Assembly: GCA_945643635.1 (NCBI GenBank)
Contig: CALZFC010000349.1
Location: 3,174,501 to 3,238,500, forward strand
Source of the DNA: Allodiplogaster sudhausi
Lineage: Eukaryota > Nematoda > Chromadorea > Rhabditida > Diplogasteridae
DNA length: 64,000 nucleotides
Direction: 5' to 3'
The position numbers and the translations under genes are program-made. The notes under the pieces are model-generated. The model had not been told where the DNA came from. It saw only the letters and a list, made by a program, of their open reading frames with translations, and did no database searches. Of the stretch, positions 36,070-46,798 are shown piece by piece (positions within the stretch are counted from its first letter, which is position 1; the number at the start of each line of letters is the position of its first letter).

Positions 36070-37240
36070 GGCGAGAGGAAGCATTCACCGAAGACCAAGG
36101 CTAGTTTCACACCTTAACTCCGCCCCCCCCCCCCCGGTCTCGAGTCAAAACTTGCAAGACAGGGATATTTGGATATGGCCAGATAAGGCCTAAAGCAGGA
36201 ACGAGAGCTTTTTTTGCGTTTGCCGATCTTATAGTTTGAGGTGGCTATCATGTCAATAATACAGGAGATGGGAGTGCGTCCTTGACTAAAGAACTGCTGG
36301 ATATCAGCCTGCGCTAGTTAGCTTCATTTTTGGCCACTCCAGCGAACTGCCTCGGAGGCCGTATGCCCTCATTTTCGATCTTGCACCCCTATTTTTGTGT
36401 CAATTTCGTGCTTCTGACACGGAGAGAAGGGCTGTTTGAAATTAGCTTCACCTTTTGGCCGCACTGGATAAACCACCTGATGCGAGATGATAAAAACTGT
36501 ATGAACCGATCGAAAGAGGAAGAAGGGACTTTCATGATCAGTCAGTTTAGATGGTTTTTTTTGTTAACTTTGATTGCGTTGTTCTCGATAAATCTGGTCA
36601 CTACCTAAATGTTTAAATTGTAGACCGTGGTCAAGAGAGAAAAAAAGTTAACATCTGTACTTGCTAACATAAACAAGAATCACATAATCGTCAGATTTTG
36701 GCGCCAAAATCGTCTGCATTTCCCGTTCAGATTTCCTTGCCATGATTCGGGTGTCATAAAGGCAGACAAAAGAGGAGATGGAATGTGGACTACTCAACGA
36801 TTATCCGAAATATGGTTAGAACTTACAAGACCTTTTGCACTCCAACCAGAACTTGATATCTCGAAATTCGACTCAGGAGTTAGCATACTTTCACTTTCCT
36901 TGCTAATTCTCTCGCTCTCTCCCTTCTCTCTCGTTCACTTTCTCTTCTTGATCACAAGGTTGGCTGATCACTCGAATAGTCCCGTCTTATTCAGCTGGTT
37001 TTTTGTGTGGTGGCGTCACTTGAATTGGATTTCTTCCTGACTAAAAATCACTTTATCGTCTTCAACATAAATAAAAGAACAAACTATATACAAAAGCGAA
37101 TGAAAGTTTAGTAACTAAATTCACGCTCTCTCTCTCTCTTTCTCTCTCTCTCTTTCTATCTATACAACTAACATATATATCATAGTTATGAAAAAAGAAA
37201 AGAAAATCGATGAGCACCGAAGCATGAAGATCTCCACAAA
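36070..37240. repeat. Duplicated upstream flank of long gene copy 2
   Basis: Counterpart of 1,780-2,925 and 16,999-18,420, with a C-homopolymer at 36,123-36,136, a CACGGAGAGAA-family copy at 36,330-36,545 and a CT microsatellite at 37,130-37,155. No supported gene. Confidence 0.45.
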
Positions 37241-38150
37241 AAGAGACATAGTTGTCGTGAAAGTACGTTAAATTTGCAACAAAGTAACATTCTTGAAACG
37301 GAATTTAAAGGTATCTATTTCACGCTACAAGTCGAAAAGCGACTCAAACCGGCAATAACACTATGTATATACACAAATTCACCAGGTTCACCGCGGAGTT
37401 CAGTTGGAATATTCCAATTTTGCAGTTCGAATATTACAATTCATACAATGAAAATCGGTAGTGAATGCGGTGAATTTGTGTATATACATAGTGTTATAGC
37501 CGGTTTGAGTCGCTTTTCGACTTGTAGCGTGAAATAGATACCTTTAATTTCCGTTTCAAGAATGTTACTTTGCAGCAAATTAAACATATGTACCTTCACG
37601 ACAACTAGGTCTCTTTTTGTGGAGATGAGTGAATTCGTTAAGATTTGGCTGAAAATTGTATGATATGAAAAATAAATTAGATGCATAGAAATTCAATATT
37701 CGAATGCGATCAATATCGTGTCGAGCCGCGATTCGCCGCTGGTTTTCGCAGACGCGCATGGCATATTCGCATTAACAAGTCGAAGAGTTCCTCAAAATCG
37801 AACATCGTATACATCATACGAAAGCTAATTTTATGCTCTATGCGATGCATACAAAATGGTCCGCCGATTTTGCATTCTAACGCGTTCATTCGGCATTGAA
37901 TCTGAGAACACGTAAAAAATCGATATTGAAAAATTTTCTAATTCTGTCTTGACAATTCTCTATCTATATTAAAATTTTCAAGTTTATTGATTTACTGTGC
38001 GAGAAGAAATGTTCACAAACATACGACCTATTCGGCTGCTTCAAAAAGATGCGCAGTTTTTCAACCCTTCATAACTTTTAAAACCACGTTTTTAAGCTTC
38101 AGGACCCATCCCAATCGATTCTCCGGGTCTGAATTAACCAATAAAAACTT
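37230..38150. mobile_element. Foldback element, family of the 4.7-6.1 kb element
   Basis: Inner arms 37,230-37,390 and 37,460-37,625 are inverted copies (gtcgaaaagcgactcaaacc). The right flank 37,715-38,150 matches 41,640-41,950 almost exactly at first and also the arms at 5,640-6,100. Confidence 0.6.
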
Positions 38151-38350
38151 TTAACCAGGGAACTGTCAGAAACCCTAAATTCCAAAAATTGTGATATTTT
38201 GCATATATATAGACCATCACATTGGATGGTTCGGAATGAAAAAAATAGGATCCGAATCCCGCTAGAAAGGTTTTTAGACCCACTTAAAGATGTGTGAAAA
38301 TCTCATTCATGTGTGAGCTGCCACGTCAATAAACGTTTGAACACTTAAAG

Positions 38351-38420
38351 TATGTAAGAATGGCGCAGTGGGTAGCTATTCCGGCTATAAATTTTTGATC
38401 GAAAGTTCAAAGCCCCTTCG
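38351..38420 (+). other. tRNA-like sequence (possible SINE head or tRNA relic)
   Basis: TGGCGCAGTGGGTAGC resembles a pol III A box, and AGTTCAAAGCC about 40 bases later is a weak B box. I could not fold a convincing acceptor stem, so this is probably not a working tRNA gene. Confidence 0.3.
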
Positions 38421-38603
38421 GCCCAAAAACTTTTGCTGATTTTATTTTTTATTCTTTATTCGCATACACGATGTTACTTAATGCTACACATTACAATGGC
38501 ATAGATGCACTTATATGTAAAGCTAAAGAAAATTACAGAACAAAAAAACTTTAATGCGGCACAACATTGGCCTTGCTGCATTCTCTCAATGGAAGCTTTT
38601 ATG

Positions 38604-40330
38604 CTAACCGGAATCATACTTGTGGTCCGTATCGTATGACGCAAAGATGACTTTAGTGTTAAGCTGGCAGTCGGCCGCATTGTACTTCTGGCTGCAGTCT
38701 GCCTTCACTTGTGCAACATACTCTTCCGGAATCGAGTATCCAAGGTCAACTGTCGAGCAAGTTAAAGATGATCTTACAACATTGTGTGTTATAAGATCAT
38801 CTTCATGGCATTAACAAATATAATCACAGCCCTTCAAACCGCGCGGTTTACTGCTAGTCATTTTGGGCTTCTACGATACTCAAAATGAAAAGCGAGGGAA
38901 GAAAAGACGAGGATACTTACTTAAACCGTTGTTTTGATGATTTGTGTGGTCACTTCAGACAAACTTTATTGCAAAACAGAAAATTTTCTTTGAAAGAGCT
39001 GCTTGGTAGTAGTAAATTGAAGCTCCGAAATGCATGAGGACGGAAACGCGTTGGGAAATGCTCAACACAGGGGATGACCGCGCGTTTTCTCACTGGCTGT
39101 AGATTATGTCAAGAGAAGTTACCGTAATTATTGGCGTCATATCCATTGTTGAAGAAAATGCGCTCTAGAGGGGAGTTGACAACCGCGAATGCGTGCTTCT
39201 TAATCGAAGGGTTGAAGTACGCCCGAATTAGCTGTCGAGGAATCTCAAAAGGCAGAAATTTACATGCTAGCGCCATTTATATTTGTCTTCTTCTTTACAC
39301 TCCTTATTCTAAGAGATTTCACATCTAGTCCCCGCTTGACTTCTATTTACCGGCAGAGTATGCGGTGGTGGAGTCGTCGTCGGTGTGGTGGCAGTTGGCC
39401 AGAGACAAAACATACTATTCTTCATAATATTAGCATTAGTAAATTCATAGTACTTGAGCCGATATCCTGAGTCGGCTGCCATGGGTTGGAAGTACATTAC
39501 GTCTGTAATTACCAATATTTTAAAAGAATTCATGAAGTATGTATGCTGGCCTATAATTTTTTCTGTTAGCTGACTTTGAATTGTACGAAGAAAAAAAAAG
39601 AAAAAAGGATGTTACACAATATGCTCTTTTCAGTTTTTTCTCCTAATTCAACCTTTCCTAACGGGTGAATAGTAGGCATTGTAGCACTTGGCTCAGTCAT
39701 CGCGACGCCAAGAAAAGGAAAACCATGATAGACGAGGATTTCCCATGTCTCGTCTGACAAAGGGCTTCGAATGGAAGAATAGTGCCAAGATAATAAAATT
39801 GGCTGATTGCTTTCTCTCAAAGGTGTCTTTGATGCTTACGGAGAACATGTTCCGCCCCGATGTACTTACAATTAGTCCGAAAGAAAACATCAGTTGGTAT
39901 ATCGCAGGCAAGTTCAACTTCCCTAATGTACTCGTTCGGAATCGTGTAGCCAAGGTCAACTGTTGAGGAAGTCAATGAGGAGTATTAAACATTGTTTGTG
40001 TTTGTGTGTTCGTGACAAATATGATATGCCAAGATAAGTTACCGCAATTGTTGGGGTCAAAACCATTGTTGAAGTGATCCCGTTCGAGCGGTGAGTTCAC
40101 GACAGCGAATGCGTGCTTCTTGGTTGAAGGGTTATAATAGGCTCGCAGAAGCTGTCGCTGAGTCGGCAGCTCAATAGGAATTTGCATTTTAACTATTTTA
40201 ATTTGACTGCGTATAGTCTAGTAGATTGTAAGAGCATCAACCCGCTTAGTTCTACTTACAGCTTGCTTGGGCGGTTCAGTCAAGTTGTCCGAGCACGCGG
40301 TGAGTGGTGCAAAGACACAGCAGAATGCAT
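38604..40330 (-). CDS. Unrecognised multi-exon gene with two internal repeats
   Basis: Supported exons on the minus strand: about 40,330-40,260 (ends TEPPKQA; 5' end unclear), 40169-40043 (RAYYNPSTKKHAFAVVNSPL), 39959-39870 (VDLGYTIPNEY), 39502-39351 (YRLKYYEFTNA, then a Thr/Pro linker), 39243-39123 (RAYFNPSIKKHAFAVVNSPL) and 38749-38604 (VDLGYSIPEEYV, stop at 38,604-38,606). The exon pair of the first repeat recurs as the second. An exon probably lies at about 39,830-39,660, but three frames are open there and I could not fix its phase. No family recognised. No other copy in the window. Confidence 0.6.
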
Positions 40331-40894
40331 GTAAGGACGTGACGGTCGCTGCCGGATTTCACCATTCCTTGCGATTGTATTTTGACCACTTTATGCGTTT
40401 ATATATGCAAGCAGCCATTAAAGTCTTCACATACATGGATTCTCCCCGAATTCCTTTTTATGGTCAATATGAATCTTCGTTTTGGGGAAGAATCAAACGT
40501 CGCATATGTCGACGGTGGCAATTAAACAAAATTTCTTTACAGAATTTCTTTAAGCAATATCTTTTCCATCTACATTAAAATGTTCACGCTAATTGCTTTA
40601 CTGAAATGTTCTTAAACGTGCGCCCTACTCAACCACCTCAAAAAGATGCCAATTCTTCAACTCCTTATAACTTTTTAAAATGAATTTTTTTGGCTCCAAG
40701 ACCAATCCAATTCGATTCTGCCGGTTTTACTTTACCTAGAAACAACTTTTATGCAATATCTGAGACCATGATTTTTCTAGGGCACCGAGCATTTTGATTC
40801 TCTCGCAAATCACGTCATATCTTCTTCTTCTAATAATTCATGCTATGTTACTTTACCACGTGCTGACTTATTCATGCCGGAAATAAAGTTAAAG

Positions 40895-43190
40895 TTAATA
40901 TTAAGAGAGCCAATCTGAGAGGTTCGAGCAGGCCTCTATACAAGACATGTCGGGAACAAAATTATTTTTTTGATTTTTTATTCCTTCTAATGGCTTATGT
41001 AGCACCCTATAGAGATCCCAAAAAAATTGTTCCAAAAATTTTTTTCTGTTATTTCACCATGGATATGCACCGAAAACCCGAAAAAACTCAAATTATCATA
41101 ACTTTGTTCGTTGTGGAGATATATTAATTTTGAACTGTTTATTCAATTCCTAATTGAAAGGCGCACAAAAGTCGTGTTAATCACTTTTTAAAAAATATTT
41201 CATTAAAGGCCTCATTTTGGCATTTTAATATTACGAGTGGTGCGTTTGAGGCACAACCCCCCCCCCATGTTAAAAAGGTGAAAGCACCACGTGAAATAGC
41301 GACATTTTAAACCCCTAATTAGATGCCTTTCATTCAGAAATCCGTACACCTTTTTTACTATTCTTTGACATGAAGCGCGCGAGTCGGTCAAAATGGCGCA
41401 TTTTCGGCCACCAAGGCACCGTGCAAGCGCATTCATCGATCCATAACTGTGCTCAATGTCAATATTACAAAACCGTAAATATATCATCTTTCTCACGGAG
41501 ATCTTCAAATGTAACATAGAGCTCTCACGGAGATCTTCAAATGTAACATACATACTTTTATTGAAAAGTTTCAATTTATATGGGAAATTTCGTTCTGTAC
41601 AATTAGAAGGCTTAAAAAACTACTTTAAATACATTTTCGCTGTCGTGTCGAGCCGCGATTCGCCGCTGGTTTTCGCAGACGCGCATGGCATATTCGCATT
41701 AACAAGTCGAAGAGTTCCTCAAAATCGAACATCGTATACATCATACGAAAGCTAATTTTATGCTCTATGCGATGCATACAAAATGGTCCGCCGATTTCGC
41801 ATTCTAACGCGTTCATTCGGCATTGAATCTGAGAACACGTAAAAAATCGATATTGAAAAATTTTCTAATTCTGTCTTGACAATTCGATAAGGCAATATCT
41901 TTTCTATCTATATTAAAATTTTCAAGTTTATTGATTTACTGTGCGAGAAGAAATGTTCACAAACATATTCATCGATCCATAACTGCGCTCAATGTCAATA
42001 TTACAAAATCGTAAGTATATCATCTAAGAGCTCTCACGGAGATCTTCAAATGTTACATACATGCTTTTATTGAAAAGTTTCAATTTATATGTGAAATTGC
42101 GTTCTGTACAATTAGAAGGCTTAAAAAACTACTTTGAAAACATTTTCGCCTGTCTAAACATACATCATAGAAAGAGGATGAAATTTGCTACAAGATGAAC
42201 CCCTTTCAATGGAATTCCATGCATACGATCTTCTGTCATAAGTCATAAAAGTCGTGCCAGTAGCGTCGCTGTCATTTTGCCCAAGAATTCACATTTTAGG
42301 TTATTCGAATTAGAATATTCCAAATTCGAATTAGAATATTCCAATCATTTTTTCTACAGTTTTTCCATAAGGCCTTGCTATCTTATTCTTATGACTTATA
42401 ACAAAAGATCGTATGCATGGAATTCCATTGAAACAGGTTCATCTTGTAGCAAATTTCATCCTCTTTCTTATGATGTATGTTTCGACAGGCAAAAATGTTT
42501 TTAAAGTGTTTTTTAAGCCTTCTAATTGTACAGAACGAAATTTCCCATATAAATTGAAACTTTTCAATAAAAGTATGTATGTAACATTTGAAGATCTCCG
42601 TGAGAGCTCTTAGATGATATACTTATGATTTTGTAATATTGACATTGAGCGCAGTTATGGATCGATGAATGTGCTTGCACGCTGCCTCGGCGGCCGAAAA
42701 TGCGCCATTTTGACCGATTCGCGCGCTTCATGTCAAAGAATTGTAAAATAGGTGTACGGATTTCTAAATGAAAGGCATCTAATTAGGGGTTTAAAATGTC
42801 GCTCTTTCACGTGGTGCTTTCACCTTTTTAACATGGGGGGGTTTTTGTGCCCCAAACGCACCACTCGAAATATTAAAATGCCAAAATGAGGCCTTTAATG
42901 AAATATTTTTAAAAAGTGATTAACAACATTTTTGTGCGCTTTTCAATTTGGAATTGAACAAACAGTTCAAAATTAATAGATCTCAACAACGAACAAAGTT
43001 ATGATCATTTGAGTTTTTTCGGGTTTTCGGTGCATATCCATGGTGAAATAACAGAAAACAATTTTTGGAACAATTTTTTTGGGATCTCTATAGGGTGCTA
43101 CATAAGCCATTAGAAGGAATAAAAAATCAAAAAGATAATTTTGTTCCCGACATGCCCGTGCTCGAGTCTCTCAGATTGGCTCTCTTAATA
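40895..43190. mobile_element. Large foldback element with arms of about 0.65-0.7 kb
   Basis: Arms about 40,895-41,580 and 42,535-43,190 are inverted copies: 'agagccaatctgagag', 'gggtgctacataagcc', 'gggttttcggtgca' and 'gatcttcaaatgtaaca' all recur inverted. The centre holds an inserted copy of the 37.7-38.0 kb sequence at 41,640-41,950. C-runs (41,260) and G-runs (42,834) face each other. No transposase frame. Confidence 0.65.
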
Positions 43191-43199
43191 AGACTATTA

Positions 43200-43850
43200 T
43201 CTTCATTTTTGATTAAAAAATTAAATTTTTCAGCCAACTTTTGGATAATTCACACATTTGCACAAAAGAAGACCTAGTTGTCGTGAAAGCGCGTTAAATT
43301 TGCTACAAAACAACCTCCTTAAAACGAAAATTAAAGGTACCTATTTTTCGTTACGAATGGAAAAGCAACACAAACTCGAGAAAACACTATGTATATTCAC
43401 CAATTCACCGTATGAATTGGAATATTCGAATTCAGCATCATTCGAATATTTCAATATTCCGGTGAAAATTCACGGTGAACGCGGTAACAGCAAAAAATAG
43501 TTACCTCTAATTTTCTTTGAAAGTAACTTATGTAACGTGAAATTTTACGCACTTTCCGAATATCCATATTTCATTTTGTGCAAATGACCGTAATGTGGTA
43601 ATTTTAGAAATAAAAAGTTTCGGGGCCGCATTTTAGGACGAAAATTCAATTTCATGAAATCGATCCCCGGATAAGATTGAAGCCCTTTTAAAGCGCTATC
43701 GAATGATGTATTAATCATGAAGAAAAACTACATGTGAACAAAGTTATGAGATATGTCATTTCTGTTCACCGAATCAAACAAAAGTCCCCACTGCAGGCCG
43801 TGCTCGCAAGTTACTGACAGGCTGTCTTAACCATCAGAAATGTCGGTTCG
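43200..43850. repeat. Repeat fragments between the foldback element and the short gene
   Basis: 43,270-43,400 resembles 37,230-37,390 and 5,370-5,510 (gacctagttgtcgtgaaag). Nothing else recognised. Confidence 0.4.
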
Positions 43851-43899
43851 CAAGACGATCTCGCAAGTTGAAGGACCACAAAAATCCTTTTCATGACAT

Positions 43900-44530
43900 A
43901 AGCGATTATGTGTAGACCGTGGTCAAGAGAAAGAAAATAAGTTAACATCTGTACTTGCTAACATAAACAAGAATCATATAATCGGCAGATTTTATGCCAT
44001 TCCCGTACAGATTTGCTGTCCATGATTCGGGTGTCATAATGGCAGACAAAAGGGAGATTGAATCTAAACTACTCAATAGTAATCCGCAATTTGGTTAGAA
44101 CTTACAAAATCTCATGCATTCCAAGCAGAACCGGATATCTCGAGGTTCATGACAGCAGTTAGTATACTTTTACTTTTCTTGCTTTAGCTCTCTCGCTCTC
44201 ACTTTCTTTTCTTGATTGCAAGTTTGGCTGATCTCTCGAATAGTCCCGTCTTTTTCAGCTGATTTTTTTATGCGATCACGTCACTTTAATTTGATTTCTT
44301 AGTGACTAAAATCCATTTATCATTTTCAACACAAATAAAAGAGCAAGCTGCATACAAAAGTAAATGATAGTTTAGTATCTATCCAAATTCTCGCTCTCGC
44401 TCTCTCTTTCTATCTACTAACCATTAAGACTAACAACTAACCTACATATCATAGTAAGAAAGAAAAGAAAATCTATTAGCACCGAAGCATGAACAAAGCA
44501 CTGGAAGTGACTCTTTGCGGTCGCCGAGAT
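43900..44530. repeat. Duplicated flank downstream of the short gene
   Basis: Matches 36,620-37,190 and 2,280-2,850, including the AAATCCATTTATCA block and CT-rich stretches. It marks the junction between short gene and long gene in the duplicated unit. Confidence 0.45.
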
Positions 44531-44532
44531 GG

Positions 44533-46255
44533 CTACATGCACTCCATCATGGTAACTTGATAATCTGCTACCATGGGGCCACCATCGGTGAGGGCTGGGA
44601 CCGCCATAAGATTCGCTTCGTGGCACCTAATTGCCGTCGCCGTTCCGGTCGATGTACCCGGCTGAACAGAGAAAAAATTTTGGACGTTCTGAATAATTCG
44701 GATTCCTTATGTTGATGTCGTAGGGAGGGAGAGGGAGAGAGAGAAAGAGAGAAAGAGAGACTGAGAGATGGAGAACGATAAAGAGGAAGAGAAAGAGAAA
44801 TAAACGAAACGCTGCACCGACCGAATTTTTGCACTTCGCGTAGCAGGCGCCGTTAGAAATCTCGAACATGAGCGTTGCTGTGTTCAAATTGGTAAAGCAC
44901 GGTTTACAGGCAACATCGAGAACTTCATGTCGCCTGAATTCTTGCTTTATCAATTCTTTTCTTAAAGTTAGTGCGTGTGTGTTAAATAAAATCTATCTTC
45001 ATAAATAGAATTTCGACAGCCACATTATAAAATAATAAAAAAAATTTTTTCCGTTTGATTTGAAATATATAAAAAAACTACCATTGTAAACGACATTTCA
45101 ACATCGTCAATACGATGGATCCAGGAATCGGTGCCGCTGCATGTCGCAGCGAAGCCTTGGGCTGGTGTCATTGGCATCGCCTATAAGAACTTATGTTGAA
45201 AGCATTTAAGGATTATAGATAAGTAGTCAATAAACTTGCGGGTTATTTGAAACAAAGAATAAGTTTTGAAAAATCCACAAATGTATTTACATTTGTGATT
45301 AGGACGCCCTTTGAGCAAGTGGCAATGTATTTGTTCCCGTCGTAGAAGTAGCGGATGTTGGCGAATTGGCCATTGCTTAACGGCATCATCTTCAATTCCT
45401 TCAGATCCCCACATCCTTCAATTTCTGGCATCATCGGTTTCGTCGGGAAATTCGCCGCTAAAACATGGCGTATTAATTTTGGGATAAATATATTTTGTGC
45501 TAAATCAATTTAAAATCAACTTGAATTCTTGCTCTGAAAAATTCTTACCGTTTTCGTTGACGCACAGCTGGGAAAGGCCAATAGGCGGGCTGTAGGAGCC
45601 GTCCCGCTGACACTTTGGCATGCCCGCAATGGCTGTCGACCATTGCATCGCATCCACCTGTGGTAGTCCATTGTGGATAATTGGGCGAAACATGTTCGAA
45701 AGAAATGTTCTGCGCCAATACTTTTCCATCGTGCTATGATTACGCTGCGGACATAGAGAAAAAAAATGCATGAAAACAGGGAGTACAGGAGAAAATGTGA
45801 TCCGCCTTCAGCACAGAATAAATATTAGTAAAGCAGGAGGAATGATTCTATGCTATGCAACCAAACAGATCAACGCACATATTTGATGAGGCTATCGGTT
45901 CCGACGCAATTAATTCGGCACGCATTCGCACGAGGAAGGTAGCAGAAAAAGCCCATGGGGCAGATGATGGTGCTCGTAGGTGGCGTAGGTGGTTCACATT
46001 TACACTCTTCTGAACTGTTAATGTTTGATTAGTGGTTAATGTAATAAAATAATTATATACATGTATATATATTTATATTATATTAATCACAATGAATTCA
46101 GTAAGAAACGACAAATAAAAAAATTAAACATTTCTATAGAAAACAGATCCTTTTAATTCCTGACCGCAAATAACTGCATCCATTATGGTTGTCGCGAAAT
46201 CCGGCGTCTTCCACATCATGGACTTGCTCTCGCAAGTGTAGCCATCGATTGCCAT
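44533..46255 (-). CDS. Short cysteine-rich gene of the same exon family
   Basis: Seven exons join in frame (912 nt, about 303 aa): 46255-46165 (D-type, starts MAIDGYTC), 46009-45879 (E: CKCEPP ... CPMGFFCYLP ... CRINC), 45744-45549 (F-type, 65 codons), 45457-45291 (A), 45180-45095 (B: PAQGFAATC), 44933-44822 (C: CKPCF ... CYAKC), 44661-44533 (terminal D, ends MMECM, stop). The B-C junction is in phase 2 instead of 0. The first exon has an ATG but no signal peptide and begins like an internal D exon, so the true 5' exons are probably missing or displaced by the insertion that begins near 46,555. Confidence 0.65.
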
Positions 46256-46554
46256 CTACAAAAGAAGCGATCAGCTGGACTATGTACATAAGATGATGTC
46301 AAACTAAGATGTGCCGTAACTGTTTGCTCCGTGGACCCTAATTATCACTGCAAGTTCAACGCGCTTACAGCTGAGTCGAACGCGATATAGATTATTTCTG
46401 TGCGACATCTGGGGCCGAGATACAGACCATTTGAATTCGACATTTTCCCCTCCCATCTATTTTACGCCAAGGACTTACAGATCAGAGACATCTATAGTTC
46501 TCGAAGAGCCTAGAGACCTTAGATATATAAAAGATGCTCTAGAAAATTCTAAAT

Positions 46555-46798
46555 ACCTTGTCAGTAGTATATAAAAGGGCGTTTCTGGCGCACAAAAGTG
46601 CCCAGTCGATTTTTTTAAAATATACCATTTACATACCATTTCATACCAGAAACCAAAGAAAAGTGACCAAAAATGTGAAAAAAGTACCGAAAAGTTGTAT
46701 AATTTTGGTAAATCCAGGTCAAAATAACATGTAAAATGAGTAGCCCACTTTTGGAAAGTGGGCTCTTTTCATCAGAAACTGATGAAAACATGTTGTTT
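46555..46798 (+). mobile_element. Element end segment with stem-loop, abutting the palindrome
   Basis: Contains a TATATAAAAGGG motif (about 46,569), a 150-bp segment, then the hairpin AGCCCACTTTTGGAAAGTGGGCT and TTTTCATCAGAAACTGATGAAAA. The same segment occurs inverted at 49,740-50,115 and again in the right arm at 58,700-59,070. It may be the terminal repeat of the DNA element that carried the capsid-like gene. Confidence 0.5.
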
